DNA from: Actinomyces minihominis
GTDB lineage: Bacteria > Actinomycetota > Actinomycetes > Actinomycetales > Actinomycetaceae
DNA: 64,000 bases
NCBI RefSeq assembly: GCF_900187855.1
Contig: NZ_FYEG01000003.1
Location: 186,001-250,000 of the forward strand
Reading direction: 5' to 3'
Every line of letters starts with the position of its first letter. Position 1 is the stretch's first letter. The translations under genes and the position numbers were made by a program. Positions 44,102-52,527 of the stretch are shown in pieces. Under the pieces are notes generated by a model, which saw only the letters and a program-made list of their open reading frames with translations, did not search any database and was not told the DNA's origin.

Positions 44102-45310
44102 TTGTACTCGACGCTGTTAGCAATGATCTACCTGGCCTTCGTGAGCCTTGGCCTGCCGGACTCCCTGGTCGGTGCCGGGTGGCCGGTCATGCATGGGGAT
44201 CTCGGGGTGCCGACCTCTTACGCAGGCATCATCACCATGCTGATCGCGGTCGGAACCATCGTCTCTAGCCTGCAGTCCGACCGGCTGACCCGCAGGTTCG
44301 GGACCGGAGTTGTCACCACCACCAGCGTCGCCCTCACCGCAGCCGCCCTGATTGGTTTCTCCACCGCTTCCGAGTTCTGGATGCTGCTGATCTGGACCAT
44401 TCCCTACGGGCTGGGAGCCGGCGCGGTTGATGCCGCCCTCAACAACTACGTGGCTCTGCACTACTCCTCAAGACACATGAGTTGGCTGCACAGCTGCTGG
44501 GGGGTTGGTGCGGCAATCAGCCCGTTCATCATGAGCTACTCGCTTACCCAGGGGCTCGGCTGGTCATCTGGCTTCCGCGTCGTCGGCCTCATCCAGATCA
44601 TCATTACCTTCCTTCTGCTTGCCGGGATTCCCCTGTGGAACAAGGTCAACCCACCCGTCGTAACCAAGGCTGACGATAGTGATGAGGACGTGGCAGCAGC
44701 AGGACCTCACATCAGCGTTGCGCAGGCCCTGAAGATTCGCGGGGTCCCCTTTGTCCTCGCTGCCTTCTTCACGTACTGCGCCATTGAGGCCACCACGATT
44801 CTCTGGGCTTCCACCTTCCTGGTCCAAGACCGAGCGGTAGCGGCGACAACGGCCGCCAGTTTCGCCTCCCTGTTCCTGATTGGTATTACCGCTGGCCGCT
44901 TCCTCAGTGGCTTTATCGCTGACCGGGTGGGGGACCGCGGCATGATCCGCCTCGGTACCCTCCTCGTTGGTGTTGGTGTCGTCCTCATCATGATTCCGCT
45001 GGAGAACGATGGTTTGGCTCTGGCCGGCCTGGTGACTGCCGGGTTTGGTTGCGCGCCGATCTATCCCTCAATCATCCACTCCACTCCCACCAACTTTGGT
45101 CGCCACACCTCGCACGCCATCATCGGTATTCAGATGGCAGCGGCCTACCTAGGTAGCACCCTGATGCCCCCACTCTTTGGGTTCATTGCCCAGGGGGTGG
45201 GCATGTGGCTGTTCCCCTTCTATCTGGCACTCTTGGCCGTGGTGATGTTCGTGATGTCAGAACTGCTCAACCGCTCGGTTGGTCGAGTTAAAGAGGCGAC
45301 CCCCGTCTAG
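44102..45310 (+). CDS. MFS transporter
   Basis: 402 aa with twelve helices (first: LLAMIYLAFVSLGLPDSLVG). Resembles the FucP/bypass-of-stop-codon-6-like MFS group; substrate unknown. Start: TTG at 44102 has GGAGG 7 nt upstream. An alternative GTG at 44069 lies 5 nt after TATTCT and would be leaderless, adding 11 residues. Divergent from the methyltransferase gene. No terminator beyond a small GGTCT/AGACC hairpin at 45317-45330. Confidence 0.85.
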   Translation: MYSTLLAMIYLAFVSLGLPDSLVGAGWPVMHGDLGVPTSYAGIITMLIAVGTIVSSLQSDRLTRRFGTGVVTTTSVALTAAALIGFSTASEFWMLLIWTIPYGLGAGAVDAALNNYVALHYSSRHMSWLHSCWGVGAAISPFIMSYSLTQGLGWSSGFRVVGLIQIIITFLLLAGIPLWNKVNPPVVTKADDSDEDVAAAGPHISVAQALKIRGVPFVLAAFFTYCAIEATTILWASTFLVQDRAVAATTAASFASLFLIGITAGRFLSGFIADRVGDRGMIRLGTLLVGVGVVLIMIPLENDGLALAGLVTAGFGCAPIYPSIIHSTPTNFGRHTSHAIIGIQMAAAYLGSTLMPPLFGFIAQGVGMWLFPFYLALLAVVMFVMSELLNRSVGRVKEATPV

Positions 45311-45365
45311 GACTTAGGTCTCAGAAGACCCTTCCAAACCTCCTGTTTCAGACGTATGGTGAAGT

Positions 45366-46484
45366 ATGGAGTTCGCCGAACTAACGACGCTCCGGACCGG
45401 GGGATCGGCCCCTCCGCTCCTGGAAGCAATGTCAGAGGCCGAGCTTGTCGAGGCCATAACTTCGGCTGATGCCCGGGGGGAGGGTGTCCTCGTCATCGGG
45501 CGGGGCTCCCACCTGGTTGTGAGTGAATCAGGATGGGACGGCCTCCTCATTCGTGACGCTCGTCAGGACATCAGCGAGGTCGACTCGTTTGTTGCCTGCG
45601 GAGGCTCAACCATGCGGGCGACCGCGGGAACAGACTGGGACACCTTCGTGCAGTCCACCCTGGATAACGATCTGGCGGGACTCGAGATGCTCTCGGGGAT
45701 TCCAGGGACCGTCGGGGCAGCCCCGGTCCAAAATCTAGGCGCCTACGGCCAGGAAGTCGCTCAGACCATCGCGCAGGTCCGCGCGCTTGATCGGGAGTCA
45801 GGCCTCATTCGCACCCTGAGCCGTTTTGATATGCACTTCGGGTACCGCACCTCAATCATCAGCCGCTCCATGGACTCGACAGCGCCGGGTGAGGGACACA
45901 GTTGGGGTCCGACGGGACGCTGGGTCGTCCTTGAGGTCACTTTCCAGCTGCGCAGCGCCAGCCTCTCGGAGCCGATTCGCTACCAGAGTTTGGCCGACCG
46001 CCTCGGAGTGGAACTTGGCACCAGGGTTCCTGCCCGTGAAGTTCGCGAGCAAATCCTAAAGATTCGACGCGAGACTGGCATGCTGTGGGACCCGGAGGAC
46101 AGCGCTACCTGGTCGGTCGGGTCATACTTCCGAAACCCGATCGTGAGCGATGACTTTGCTAGCAAACTACCGGGGGACCTGCCGCGCTTCCCAGTGCGCA
46201 ACCAGGCGATGTTCGTCAGCGGCTCAGTGAACAAGCAAGCCCCGCAGGTTCAAGGAAAAACCAAGCTGTCGGCAGCATGGATGATCGAGGCCGCTGGCTT
46301 TCACCCGGGCTTTAAGGTTCGTGACAGCTCTGGAGCAGCCCTGTCCGATAGGTACGTCCTTGCCATCACCAATCAGGGCGAAGCCACGGCGGCTGAAGTA
46401 CACGAACTCGCGTCGGCAGTCCGCGACAAAGTACGAACCAGGTTTGGCGTCACCCTGGACTTCACTCCCGTCACCGTGGCGTGA
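45366..46484 (+). CDS. murB: UDP-N-acetylenolpyruvoylglucosamine reductase
   Basis: 372 aa, type I MurB. FAD-binding LTTLRTGGSAPPLLEA and LVIGRGSHLVVSESGWDG, the GIPGTVGAAPVQNLGAYGQE motif, catalytic Arg in FGYRTSII (about residue 160), Ser in GSYFRNPIV (about 257) and the C-terminal Glu region. Reduces UDP-GlcNAc-enolpyruvate to UDP-MurNAc for peptidoglycan. TATGGT lies 5 nt before the ATG and no ribosome-binding site is seen, suggesting a leaderless mRNA. Overlaps a small downstream gene. Confidence 0.96.
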   Translation: MEFAELTTLRTGGSAPPLLEAMSEAELVEAITSADARGEGVLVIGRGSHLVVSESGWDGLLIRDARQDISEVDSFVACGGSTMRATAGTDWDTFVQSTLDNDLAGLEMLSGIPGTVGAAPVQNLGAYGQEVAQTIAQVRALDRESGLIRTLSRFDMHFGYRTSIISRSMDSTAPGEGHSWGPTGRWVVLEVTFQLRSASLSEPIRYQSLADRLGVELGTRVPAREVREQILKIRRETGMLWDPEDSATWSVGSYFRNPIVSDDFASKLPGDLPRFPVRNQAMFVSGSVNKQAPQVQGKTKLSAAWMIEAAGFHPGFKVRDSSGAALSDRYVLAITNQGEATAAEVHELASAVRDKVRTRFGVTLDFTPVTVA

Positions 46485-46690
46485 TGTCATCAGAGGAAAC
46501 GACGCCCCCGGAGGTAACCCGCTGGGAAGCCCTCGGGGGCGCCTGGCGCATCGCACAGGTAGCACCCGGGCACGTCGAGGTCGACCTTCTGCAGTGCGAT
46601 GGCGGCCAAATAGCAGACCGCATCACCCTAACCGGGCCGGAAAACACCGCCTGGGCTCTAGCGGCCCCAGTCAATAAGCCCGGGTCTTAG
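46484..46690 (+). CDS. Small protein of unknown function coupled to murB
   Basis: 68 aa, starting at an ATG whose A is the last base of the murB stop (TGATG). The core WRIAQVAPGHVEVDLLQCDG is reminiscent of small uncharacterised actinobacterial proteins, but no family can be named with confidence. No membrane segment or signal. A GTG one codon earlier (46481) is the alternative start. It overlaps the convergent phosphoribosyltransferase gene by 4 nt. Confidence 0.55.
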   Translation: MSSEETTPPEVTRWEALGGAWRIAQVAPGHVEVDLLQCDGGQIADRITLTGPENTAWALAAPVNKPGS

Positions 46691-47178
46691 TTGTCGATGT
46701 TCTCAGCACCCGTTATGGGCGGCAGCGATGACCAGGGGAACGAGATCCACTCTTCTGTGTGTTCCCAGACGAAGTCACAGTCGATGACGGACCGTTCCTT
46801 CTGGTAGAGGACGGCCACCTTGATCTGATCCGTGTACTCGGCGCAGATATCGTAGACAAACTGGAGGGTCCGCCCCGAGTCAGCCACGTCATCAACGATG
46901 AGGACGCGCTTATCGCGCAGTCCGTGGTGTGCGGGAACGGGATCAACTAACCGAGGATCAGGAAGGGTGGTGCCCACACCCGTGTAAAACTCAACGTTCA
47001 GCACCAGTAACGACTTGAGGTCGAGCGCGTAGGCGATGGCACCCGCAGGAATCAGACCTCCTCGAGCCACACAGACAATAATCTCGGGTTCAAACCCCGA
47101 CTCCCACACCATTGCCGCCATCTCTCGAGAGGCAACTCCGAACTGGTCCCAGTCAAGTACTTCGCGCTTATCTGCCAT
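46687..47178 (-). CDS. Phosphoribosyltransferase (Gpt/xanthine-hypoxanthine type)
   Basis: 163 aa. PRPP-binding loop VLIVDDVADSGRTL (about residues 96-109) and the loop-I region VARGGLIPAGAIAYALDL define a type I phosphoribosyltransferase, closest in feel to archaeal/actinobacterial Gpt-type purine salvage enzymes. Exact base specificity unclear. Start MADKREVLDWDQFG; the open frame upstream runs into the divergent Nudix gene and is not family-like. GGAAG 9 nt before the ATG. Confidence 0.85.
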   Translation of the reverse strand: MADKREVLDWDQFGVASREMAAMVWESGFEPEIIVCVARGGLIPAGAIAYALDLKSLLVLNVEFYTGVGTTLPDPRLVDPVPAHHGLRDKRVLIVDDVADSGRTLQFVYDICAEYTDQIKVAVLYQKERSVIDCDFVWEHTEEWISFPWSSLPPITGAENIDN

Positions 47179-47281
47179 AGAGATATTCTTCCAGCCCAAA
47201 GCGCCACCACGAAAGCTGAGCACGCCATTGTCACGGGTTCCACTCAGATCGGCCATGATGGTCTTGAAAAGGGGAGGGAAA

Positions 47282-47902
47282 ATGCGTGCAGACACGAAGA
47301 AGTCCTGGCCGGTGGTTAGACGGACCACCCTGGGGGTCGGAGCCATCTCAACCTTTGTCAACGAGGTTGTTCGCACCCCGAGCGGGCAGACGATGAACCG
47401 ACAGTTCCTCACCCACCCCGGAGCCGTGGCTGTAGTGGCGTGGGATGAGGTCGAGGATACGATCCTGGTGCTGCGCCAATACCGCCACCCCGTCGGAATG
47501 GAACTGGTCGAGGTTCCTGCCGGTCTGCTCGACGTCGAGGGTGAGGACTACCTCGTGGCGGCGCAGCGGGAACTGGCAGAGGAGGCCGAGGTGGCGGCGG
47601 GACGCTGGGACGTCCTCGTCGATATCTTCACCACCCCCGGTGCCTGCGAGGAATCGCTGCGTGTCTTCCTGGCCCGCGACCTCTCTCCGGCCCCACGTCC
47701 CGCGGGCTTTGCTCCCGAGGACGAAGAGGCCGAAATGTCGGTTCACCTCGTGGCTCGCGAAGACCTGGTGAAGGCCATTCTGGCCGGAGACTGCCAGAGC
47801 CCTCCCCTGGTTTCGGGGGTTATGGCCCTGGAGGTGGCGCGTCTGCGGGGTCAGCTCGACTCGCTTCGCCCCAGTGATGCTCCCTGGCGGGCTCGCGAGT
47901 AG
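47282..47902 (+). CDS. Nudix hydrolase, ADP-ribose pyrophosphatase-like
   Basis: 206 aa. Nudix box begins at GLLDVEGEDYLVAAQRELAE and runs into EAEV, with the REUxEE core as RELAEEAE. Preceding VLRQYRHPVGMELVEVPAG is typical of ADP-ribose pyrophosphatases. Hydrolyses ADP-ribose or similar nucleoside diphosphate sugars. ATG at 47282 with GGGGAGGG 4 nt upstream; earlier in-frame ATGs lack a site and precede the divergent phosphoribosyltransferase promoter. Ends 12 nt before the convergent mutarotase gene. Confidence 0.92.
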   Translation: MRADTKKSWPVVRRTTLGVGAISTFVNEVVRTPSGQTMNRQFLTHPGAVAVVAWDEVEDTILVLRQYRHPVGMELVEVPAGLLDVEGEDYLVAAQRELAEEAEVAAGRWDVLVDIFTTPGACEESLRVFLARDLSPAPRPAGFAPEDEEAEMSVHLVAREDLVKAILAGDCQSPPLVSGVMALEVARLRGQLDSLRPSDAPWRARE

Positions 47903-47914
47903 GGGCGCACCGGG

Positions 47915-48805
47915 CTAGATCTTTGCCACCTCGTAGCGCACCCGCATGGTGTGCTCTTCCCCGGGCTGCAGTGTGATCGCATTATCGAGGGCGTTCCCGG
48001 ACTCAACACAGATGAACCTGCGGTACTCTCCCTCTCCGAGATCAGCCATTTCCCGGGCTGCCTCAGGACCCGGGTTCCACACGATGGTGGTTCCGGAGTG
48101 CTCTTTCACAATGCGGATCTGCCGGCTGTTGCCGCGGTCCATGATGACCGCAGGTGCGGGTGACTGGTAGACACGATCGACCATACCCGGGAATGTAATC
48201 GGTCCCTCCTGGACTGCGTCCACACCACCTGGAGCCTTATCGAGGTAGGGTACCCCTTCCAGTCCGGTCACCTCAGTCCCAGTTAAGTCAGCCACCGCGA
48301 AGTAGGTGTGCACCGCCTCCTCATACTGAAACGCGCCCTCCCCTGTGTTCTTGACCGTGAAGGTGAGGTCGAGCAGCGTGTCTGAGAACAGGGCCTCCAG
48401 TGTGGCGTGGAAGGGCAGGGGGGAAACATCCCCGGGTGCCTCTTCAATCGGAACGTCATCCTGGTCCAGTTCGTAGCGGACCAGCCAGGCCCCGGCGACT
48501 CCGACCTCGTCAGCCACAAGTCGCCAGTTCAGGTTGCGTGCGAAGCCGTGCTTCTTTCCGCCACGTTCGACCCCCAGGAGAGGAGCCCCCTCATAGTGGT
48601 CACGAAACGCGCCGAACCAGGGGAAGCAAAGCGGGATACCGCCCCTGATGGTGCTGCCCACCCCACTGTTAGTTGCGGAGGAAACGAAAAGGAGCGGCCC
48701 GAAGGTCTCACTGTCCCAACGGCTGACCTGAGCTCCAGCGGAGTGCGCCTCGAAGGTGCCCTGGGCGGTCTTGGCCCCGGCAACTGCATCCTGGTTTGTA
48801 GTCAT
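47915..48805 (-). CDS. D-hexose-6-phosphate mutarotase
   Basis: 296 aa, aldose-1-epimerase fold, YeaD subgroup. Signature IRGGIPLCFPWFG (residues about 53-65), catalytic His in KKHGFARN (about residue 86) and VHTYFAVADL (about residue 165), and the late FICVESGNAL with acidic residue. Interconverts alpha and beta hexose-6-phosphates, usually glucose-6-P. Usually a free-standing housekeeping gene, as here. Confidence 0.93.
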   Translation of the reverse strand: MTTNQDAVAGAKTAQGTFEAHSAGAQVSRWDSETFGPLLFVSSATNSGVGSTIRGGIPLCFPWFGAFRDHYEGAPLLGVERGGKKHGFARNLNWRLVADEVGVAGAWLVRYELDQDDVPIEEAPGDVSPLPFHATLEALFSDTLLDLTFTVKNTGEGAFQYEEAVHTYFAVADLTGTEVTGLEGVPYLDKAPGGVDAVQEGPITFPGMVDRVYQSPAPAVIMDRGNSRQIRIVKEHSGTTIVWNPGPEAAREMADLGEGEYRRFICVESGNALDNAITLQPGEEHTMRVRYEVAKI

Positions 48806-48894
48806 ACCTCTATTGTCCGCTGTTTTCGTCCGGTTCGGCAGATGATTTTTGGCTTCTTCGGCATTCCTCGAGTAGCGAAGTGGGTCGACACTGA

Positions 48895-48900
48895 TAGTTT
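48895..48900 (+). promoter_or_regulatory. -10 box of a leaderless gene (aldo/keto reductase)
   Basis: TAGTTT, then CTATAC, then ATG at 48907; no Shine-Dalgarno. Confidence 0.5.
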
Positions 48901-48906
48901 CTATAC

Positions 48907-49920
48907 ATGGTTGACTATCGCTACCTGGGAAACTCAGGACTTAAGATCACAGAAATCACCTACGGCAACTGGGTCACGCACGGATTGCAGGTTGACAGCG
49001 ACAAGGCAGTCGCCACAGTTCACCGCGCGCTCGACCTCGGCATCACCTCATTCGACACCGCTGACACCTACGCCAACACCGAGGCGGAGAAGATTCTCGG
49101 AAAAGCCCTGGCGGGAATCCCCCGGGAGAACCTGGAGATCTTCACCAAGGTGTACTGGCCGATTGGCAACAAGGGACCTAACAACGTTGGCCTGTCGCGG
49201 AAGCACATCTTCGATGGTATCCACGGCTCACTTAAGCGCCTCGGGGTGGACTATGTCGACCTCTACCAGGCCCACCGCTACGACTATGAAACCCCGCTGG
49301 AAGAGACCATGCGCGCCTTTGGTGACATCGTTCGTCAGGGGAAGGCCATGTACATTGGCGTGTCCGAATGGACCGCGGAGCAGATTCGTGCGGGTCACGA
49401 ACTGGCGACCGAGATGGGGTTCCAGTTGGTTTCAAACCAACCCCAGTACTCGGCGCTGTGGCGGGTTATCGAGGATCGAGTAGTCCCCACCTGTGAGGAA
49501 CTGGGAATGTCCCAGATCGTCTGGTCTCCGATGGCGCAGGGCGTCCTCTCCGGCAAGTACATTCCCGGACAGGCTGCGCCTGCTGGTTCACGAGCCACTG
49601 ATGACAAGGGCGGAGCCAACTTCGTCAAGCGTTTCATGGACACAAAGACCCTTCAGGCCGTGCAGGATCTCAAGCCGATTGCAGCCGAAGCCGGACTATC
49701 GATGCCGCAGATGGCAATCGCCTGGGTCCTGCAGAACCCCAATGTGGCAGCCGCCCTTGTCGGGGCCTCACGTCCCGATCAGCTTGACGAGACCGTCAAG
49801 GCCTCTGGAATCAAGTTGGACGCCGACACGATGGCAGCCATCAACGGTGTTCTTACCGGGGTGAGCGAGATGGATCCGGAGCAGACCTACTCGGTCTCTC
49901 CGGCTACTCGCCCGGCGTAG
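48907..49920 (+). CDS. Aldo/keto reductase (Kv-beta-like)
   Basis: 337 aa TIM-barrel oxidoreductase. Catalytic tetrad residues Asp and Tyr in SFDTADTYANTEAEKILG, Lys in LEIFTKVYWPIG and His in DLYQAHRYDYETPL; NADPH-binding end AWVLQNPNVAAALVGASRPD. Resembles voltage-gated K channel beta subunits and YghZ-type reductases, reducing aldehydes. Leaderless-type start. The next gene begins 8 nt after its stop, so they may be co-transcribed. Confidence 0.94.
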   Translation: MVDYRYLGNSGLKITEITYGNWVTHGLQVDSDKAVATVHRALDLGITSFDTADTYANTEAEKILGKALAGIPRENLEIFTKVYWPIGNKGPNNVGLSRKHIFDGIHGSLKRLGVDYVDLYQAHRYDYETPLEETMRAFGDIVRQGKAMYIGVSEWTAEQIRAGHELATEMGFQLVSNQPQYSALWRVIEDRVVPTCEELGMSQIVWSPMAQGVLSGKYIPGQAAPAGSRATDDKGGANFVKRFMDTKTLQAVQDLKPIAAEAGLSMPQMAIAWVLQNPNVAAALVGASRPDQLDETVKASGIKLDADTMAAINGVLTGVSEMDPEQTYSVSPATRPA

Positions 49921-49928
49921 GCCTTTTC

Positions 49929-50495
49929 GTGGGTGACAACTCAGTGGGTGGAGCTCCGAACCAGCCGGTGACCGGCGTCCTGTTTGGGGCTCCCCTGCTG
50001 CTGCCCAGCCTGACCGTCCGCGATAACATTTCACTGCCTTGGCGTCTCGCGGGCATTGAGACCGCAACCGGATTTGTCGAGAGTCTGGTCGTGGAACTAT
50101 CCCTGCGTGACCGGCTGGACAGACCGGCCTCTGAACTGGTCGAGGACGAGGCATTCAGGGTGTCGATTGCCCGTGCCCTGGCCGGCGAACCGGAGGTTCT
50201 TTACCTCTACCCGCAGGGCCCGGACCGAGAAGAGCGTGTGAGGGAACTTCTCCGTACCTGTGGTCGCAGTGAGCAGGTGATTGCTCGGCTCGGCGACACC
50301 GAGTTCAGCGCCGAGCCTGAAGCTGAGTTCCTTCCCGCCAGCCTCGACGATATAGCTCCGCCCCGGGGCCTTTCTGCCACCCAGGAGATGCTGGTCAACC
50401 AGGCCCGCCACATTCTTGAGCAACTTCCCGGACCAATGGCACTTGGAACCGACCCATTCGCCACTGAGCTAGCAGAGAATGGTCCGAGCAACTAA
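49929..50495 (+). CDS. ABC-ATPase-like protein lacking ATP-binding motifs
   Basis: 188 aa. The middle (LLLPSLTVRDNISLPWRLAG; LSLRDRLDRPASEL; FRVSIARALAGEPEVLYL) clearly follows LolD/MacB-type ABC ATPases from the Q-loop region to Walker B. But Walker A is absent, the signature LSGGEQQR is replaced by LVEDEAFR, and Walker B ends LYLYPQG instead of LLADEPTG. The tail after it is unrelated. Either an ATPase that has lost activity and been kept (the frame is intact) or a decaying gene. GTG start, weak ribosome-binding site. Follows the aldo/keto reductase gene closely. Confidence 0.7.
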   Translation: MGDNSVGGAPNQPVTGVLFGAPLLLPSLTVRDNISLPWRLAGIETATGFVESLVVELSLRDRLDRPASELVEDEAFRVSIARALAGEPEVLYLYPQGPDREERVRELLRTCGRSEQVIARLGDTEFSAEPEAEFLPASLDDIAPPRGLSATQEMLVNQARHILEQLPGPMALGTDPFATELAENGPSN

Positions 50496-50622
50496 ACAGA
50501 GGTAACCCCGGTGCTTTTCGCGGCTGATTTCATGACAGACTTAGGGCGAATGTAAACCGGTTGTTTACCCCGGGCTACGGGCCGCAGCGGTCCCGCCGGA
50601 AGAAGTTAATGAGGAGAGCGTG

Positions 50623-51132
50623 ATGACGTCCCCAAGCGAAGACGACCTCAGGATCACCGTGGAAGAGGTGGAGTGGTCGGAACCGGCCGCACCCAAGCGC
50701 GGGTTCCGCCGCAAGCCGACACCACCGGCACCCCACCCGTCGATCGCCGTCCTGATCCAGGATGCGATCCAAGAGGGTAAGAACTATTTTGAGGCCCAGA
50801 TTGCCCTGATGAAACTGAAGGCGACCCGTGCTGCCAAGCAGCTGGGCGCTTCAATCGCCATGTTCATCATCGCCGTCGTCCTCCTGCTGTTCATGGTGGG
50901 TTGGGTCTTCCACTCCGCCGAGGTGGCGCTGGCCCTGGTCCTCCCGGAATGGGCTGCTGCGCTGATCGTCCTCGGCATTATTTTCGTCCTCATGCTCGTC
51001 TTTGCCGGCGTGGGCATCATCCTTGCCCTCGGAGCCAAGAATGATGCTCCAAACCCGAAGGAAATGGTCGAGGACGACATTGAGACGCTGAAGAGCGACA
51101 TCGCTTCGGCCAAGGAAGGACTCGACAAGTGA
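50623..51132 (+). CDS. Actinobacterial holin-X family membrane protein
   Basis: 169 aa. Polar N-terminal about 45 residues with a Pro/Lys-rich patch, then IAVLIQDAIQEGKNYFEAQI, two membrane helices (MFIIAVVLLLFMVGWVFHSAEV; ALIVLGIIFVLMLVFAGVGIIL region) and a charged C-terminus. This matches the Phage_holin_3_6/Act_hol_X family, present in most actinobacteria with no phage link; function unknown. ATG at 50623 is preferred to the GTG at 50620 because GAGGAG is then 6 nt upstream. Overlaps the next gene by 4 nt. Confidence 0.82.
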   Translation: MTSPSEDDLRITVEEVEWSEPAAPKRGFRRKPTPPAPHPSIAVLIQDAIQEGKNYFEAQIALMKLKATRAAKQLGASIAMFIIAVVLLLFMVGWVFHSAEVALALVLPEWAAALIVLGIIFVLMLVFAGVGIILALGAKNDAPNPKEMVEDDIETLKSDIASAKEGLDK

Positions 51133-51437
51133 GTAAGGATTTTTCAACCACCGTGAGCAACCTTGAAAACCAGGCGAATGCCAGCAGCGAAAAGCTTTCC
51201 GAAACCCTTCAGACCCTGATTAATGAGGCCCAGCCCAAGACGCAGGCGCAGTACCTTCTTGCGGATGCCAAGTATCGCGCCCAGGAGGCGCTTTACGTCA
51301 CCCAGACCACGATTGATGCTGCTCGTGACGGAGATCCCGAAGCGCGTAAGAAGGTCATCAAGGCAGCGGCCATTGGCGCGGCAGTCCTGGGCGTCTGCAT
51401 TCTTCGTCGCACCCTGATTCGACGTCGCAGACGCTGA
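51129..51437 (+). CDS. DUF3618-like small membrane protein
   Basis: 102 aa. A long amphipathic helix (VSNLENQANASSEKLSETLQ) is followed by one short hydrophobic segment (AAAIGAAVLGVCILRRTLI) and a basic end RRRRR. Similar to the C-terminal part of DUF3618 proteins that pair with holin-X membrane proteins in actinobacteria. GTG start overlapping the holin-X stop (GTGA). Probable partner in the same membrane complex (inference). Confidence 0.7.
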   Translation: MSKDFSTTVSNLENQANASSEKLSETLQTLINEAQPKTQAQYLLADAKYRAQEALYVTQTTIDAARDGDPEARKKVIKAAAIGAAVLGVCILRRTLIRRRRR

Positions 51438-51578
51438 CGTTGCCAGGCTCACCACACGACCACGGGGTGGTCGTGTGGAAAAGCATGCTGGCTACGCGGT
51501 AGAATGTCCCCGCGACAGAATTCATTGGATCCAGGGGACCGGAATACGGACCCGCAAGAGGTAGAGGGGGTCGACGCC

Positions 51579-51806
51579 ATGGGGCGCGGCCGTCAAAAGG
51601 CAAAGCACATGAAAGTGGCGCGCAGCCTCAAGTACTTCAGTCCTGAGACTGATCTTGACGCTCTGCAGCGCGAACTGACCGGAACACACGACACGAAACT
51701 AGAGCCGATTCCTGATGAGGACTCGGACTCGGACGACAAGTGGTCGGAAGATTCTTGGGATGCACCCTCGTCATACTCTGACGCCTGGGAAGACTACCGG
51801 GATTAG
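51579..51806 (+). CDS. DUF3073 domain protein
   Basis: 75 aa. Begins MGRGRQKAKHMKVARSLKYF and continues SPETDLDALQREL, the fixed pattern of DUF3073 proteins in actinobacteria, with an acidic C-terminal tail. Function unknown. The ATG at 51579 has AGAGGGGG 8 nt upstream; earlier codons in frame are not conserved. Convergent with mnhG, 29 nt apart. Confidence 0.9.
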   Translation: MGRGRQKAKHMKVARSLKYFSPETDLDALQRELTGTHDTKLEPIPDEDSDSDDKWSEDSWDAPSSYSDAWEDYRD

Positions 51807-51835
51807 CTCACCCACCCTCGGGCTTATTCTTCGCT

Positions 51836-52174
51836 TCACTCTTCACTAAGTTGGTCAACGACCAGACTTGAGGTTTCAGCGAGCCCGCTGCGGTAGGCAG
51901 CCCGACCCAGCAGGTGGGAGGCCACCGGGGCGGCAATCACCTGGATGGCTAGAACCGCCAGGCTGATCGCAAACCAAGCCCAGGTTCGCAGCACCAGGTT
52001 CGAACCACCAAGGATTAGCATCAAGCCCAAAAGCTGCGGCTTCGCCGCGGCGTGGGTTCGTGAGAACAGGTCGGGTAGCCGCACCAGGCCCAGGGCTGCC
52101 ACCAGGGTGAACAGGGCTCCGGCTAGCACCAGAATGACGCCTGCAACGTCAAGTATCGTGTCAAAAACGGTCAC
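51836..52174 (-). CDS. mnhG: Na+/H+ antiporter subunit G
   Basis: 112 aa with three membrane helices (ILDVAGVILVLAGALFTLVA; KPQLLGLMLILGGSNLVL; FAISLAVLAIQVIAAPVASH), the MnhG/MrpG pattern with the conserved RLPDLFSRTHAAAK loop. Last gene of the Mrp operon; the complex exchanges cytoplasmic Na+ for H+. Its start overlaps the mnhF stop by 4 nt. Confidence 0.93.
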   Translation of the reverse strand: MTVFDTILDVAGVILVLAGALFTLVAALGLVRLPDLFSRTHAAAKPQLLGLMLILGGSNLVLRTWAWFAISLAVLAIQVIAAPVASHLLGRAAYRSGLAETSSLVVDQLSEE

Positions 52175-52527
52175 TGTTCGTCCTCCTCATTTCCGAGGCG
52201 GTGTCTGCGCTGGCCGACCTGGGACTCAGGTTTGACGACCAGGCGGCGGCCGGCGTTCCTCTGCACCCCGAAGCGGATGAATCTCGAGACCGTCACGGTT
52301 GAGAAGAATGCGGTGAGGACGAAGACAATCAGTAGCGCCGCAAGATCGCCGCGTTCCCGAACCACAATCAACACGGCCACCAGCCCGAGGATTCCGGCTG
52401 CAAAAACATCAAGGGCCACTGCCCTATCAAGAGCTGTGGGCCCTATGGCCAGGCGGTACAGGGCGAGAAACAGCGCAATGACTAAAACTCCCATACTGAT
52501 CCACAGGATCGTCGAAAGGGCAGTCAT
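52171..52527 (-). CDS. mnhF: Na+/H+ antiporter subunit F
   Basis: 118 aa, three helices, the MnhF/MrpF signature RLAIGPTALDRAVALDV (about residues 26-42). The polar C-terminal tail (VKPESQVGQRRHRLGN) is longer than in many homologues. Overlaps mnhE and mnhG by 4 nt each. Confidence 0.93.
   Translation of the reverse strand: MTALSTILWISMGVLVIALFLALYRLAIGPTALDRAVALDVFAAGILGLVAVLIVVRERGDLAALLIVFVLTAFFSTVTVSRFIRFGVQRNAGRRLVVKPESQVGQRRHRLGNEEDEQ

Noticed and set aside
50623-51132. Prophage holin
   Set aside because: The holin-X family is chromosomal in actinobacteria and no other phage gene is present.
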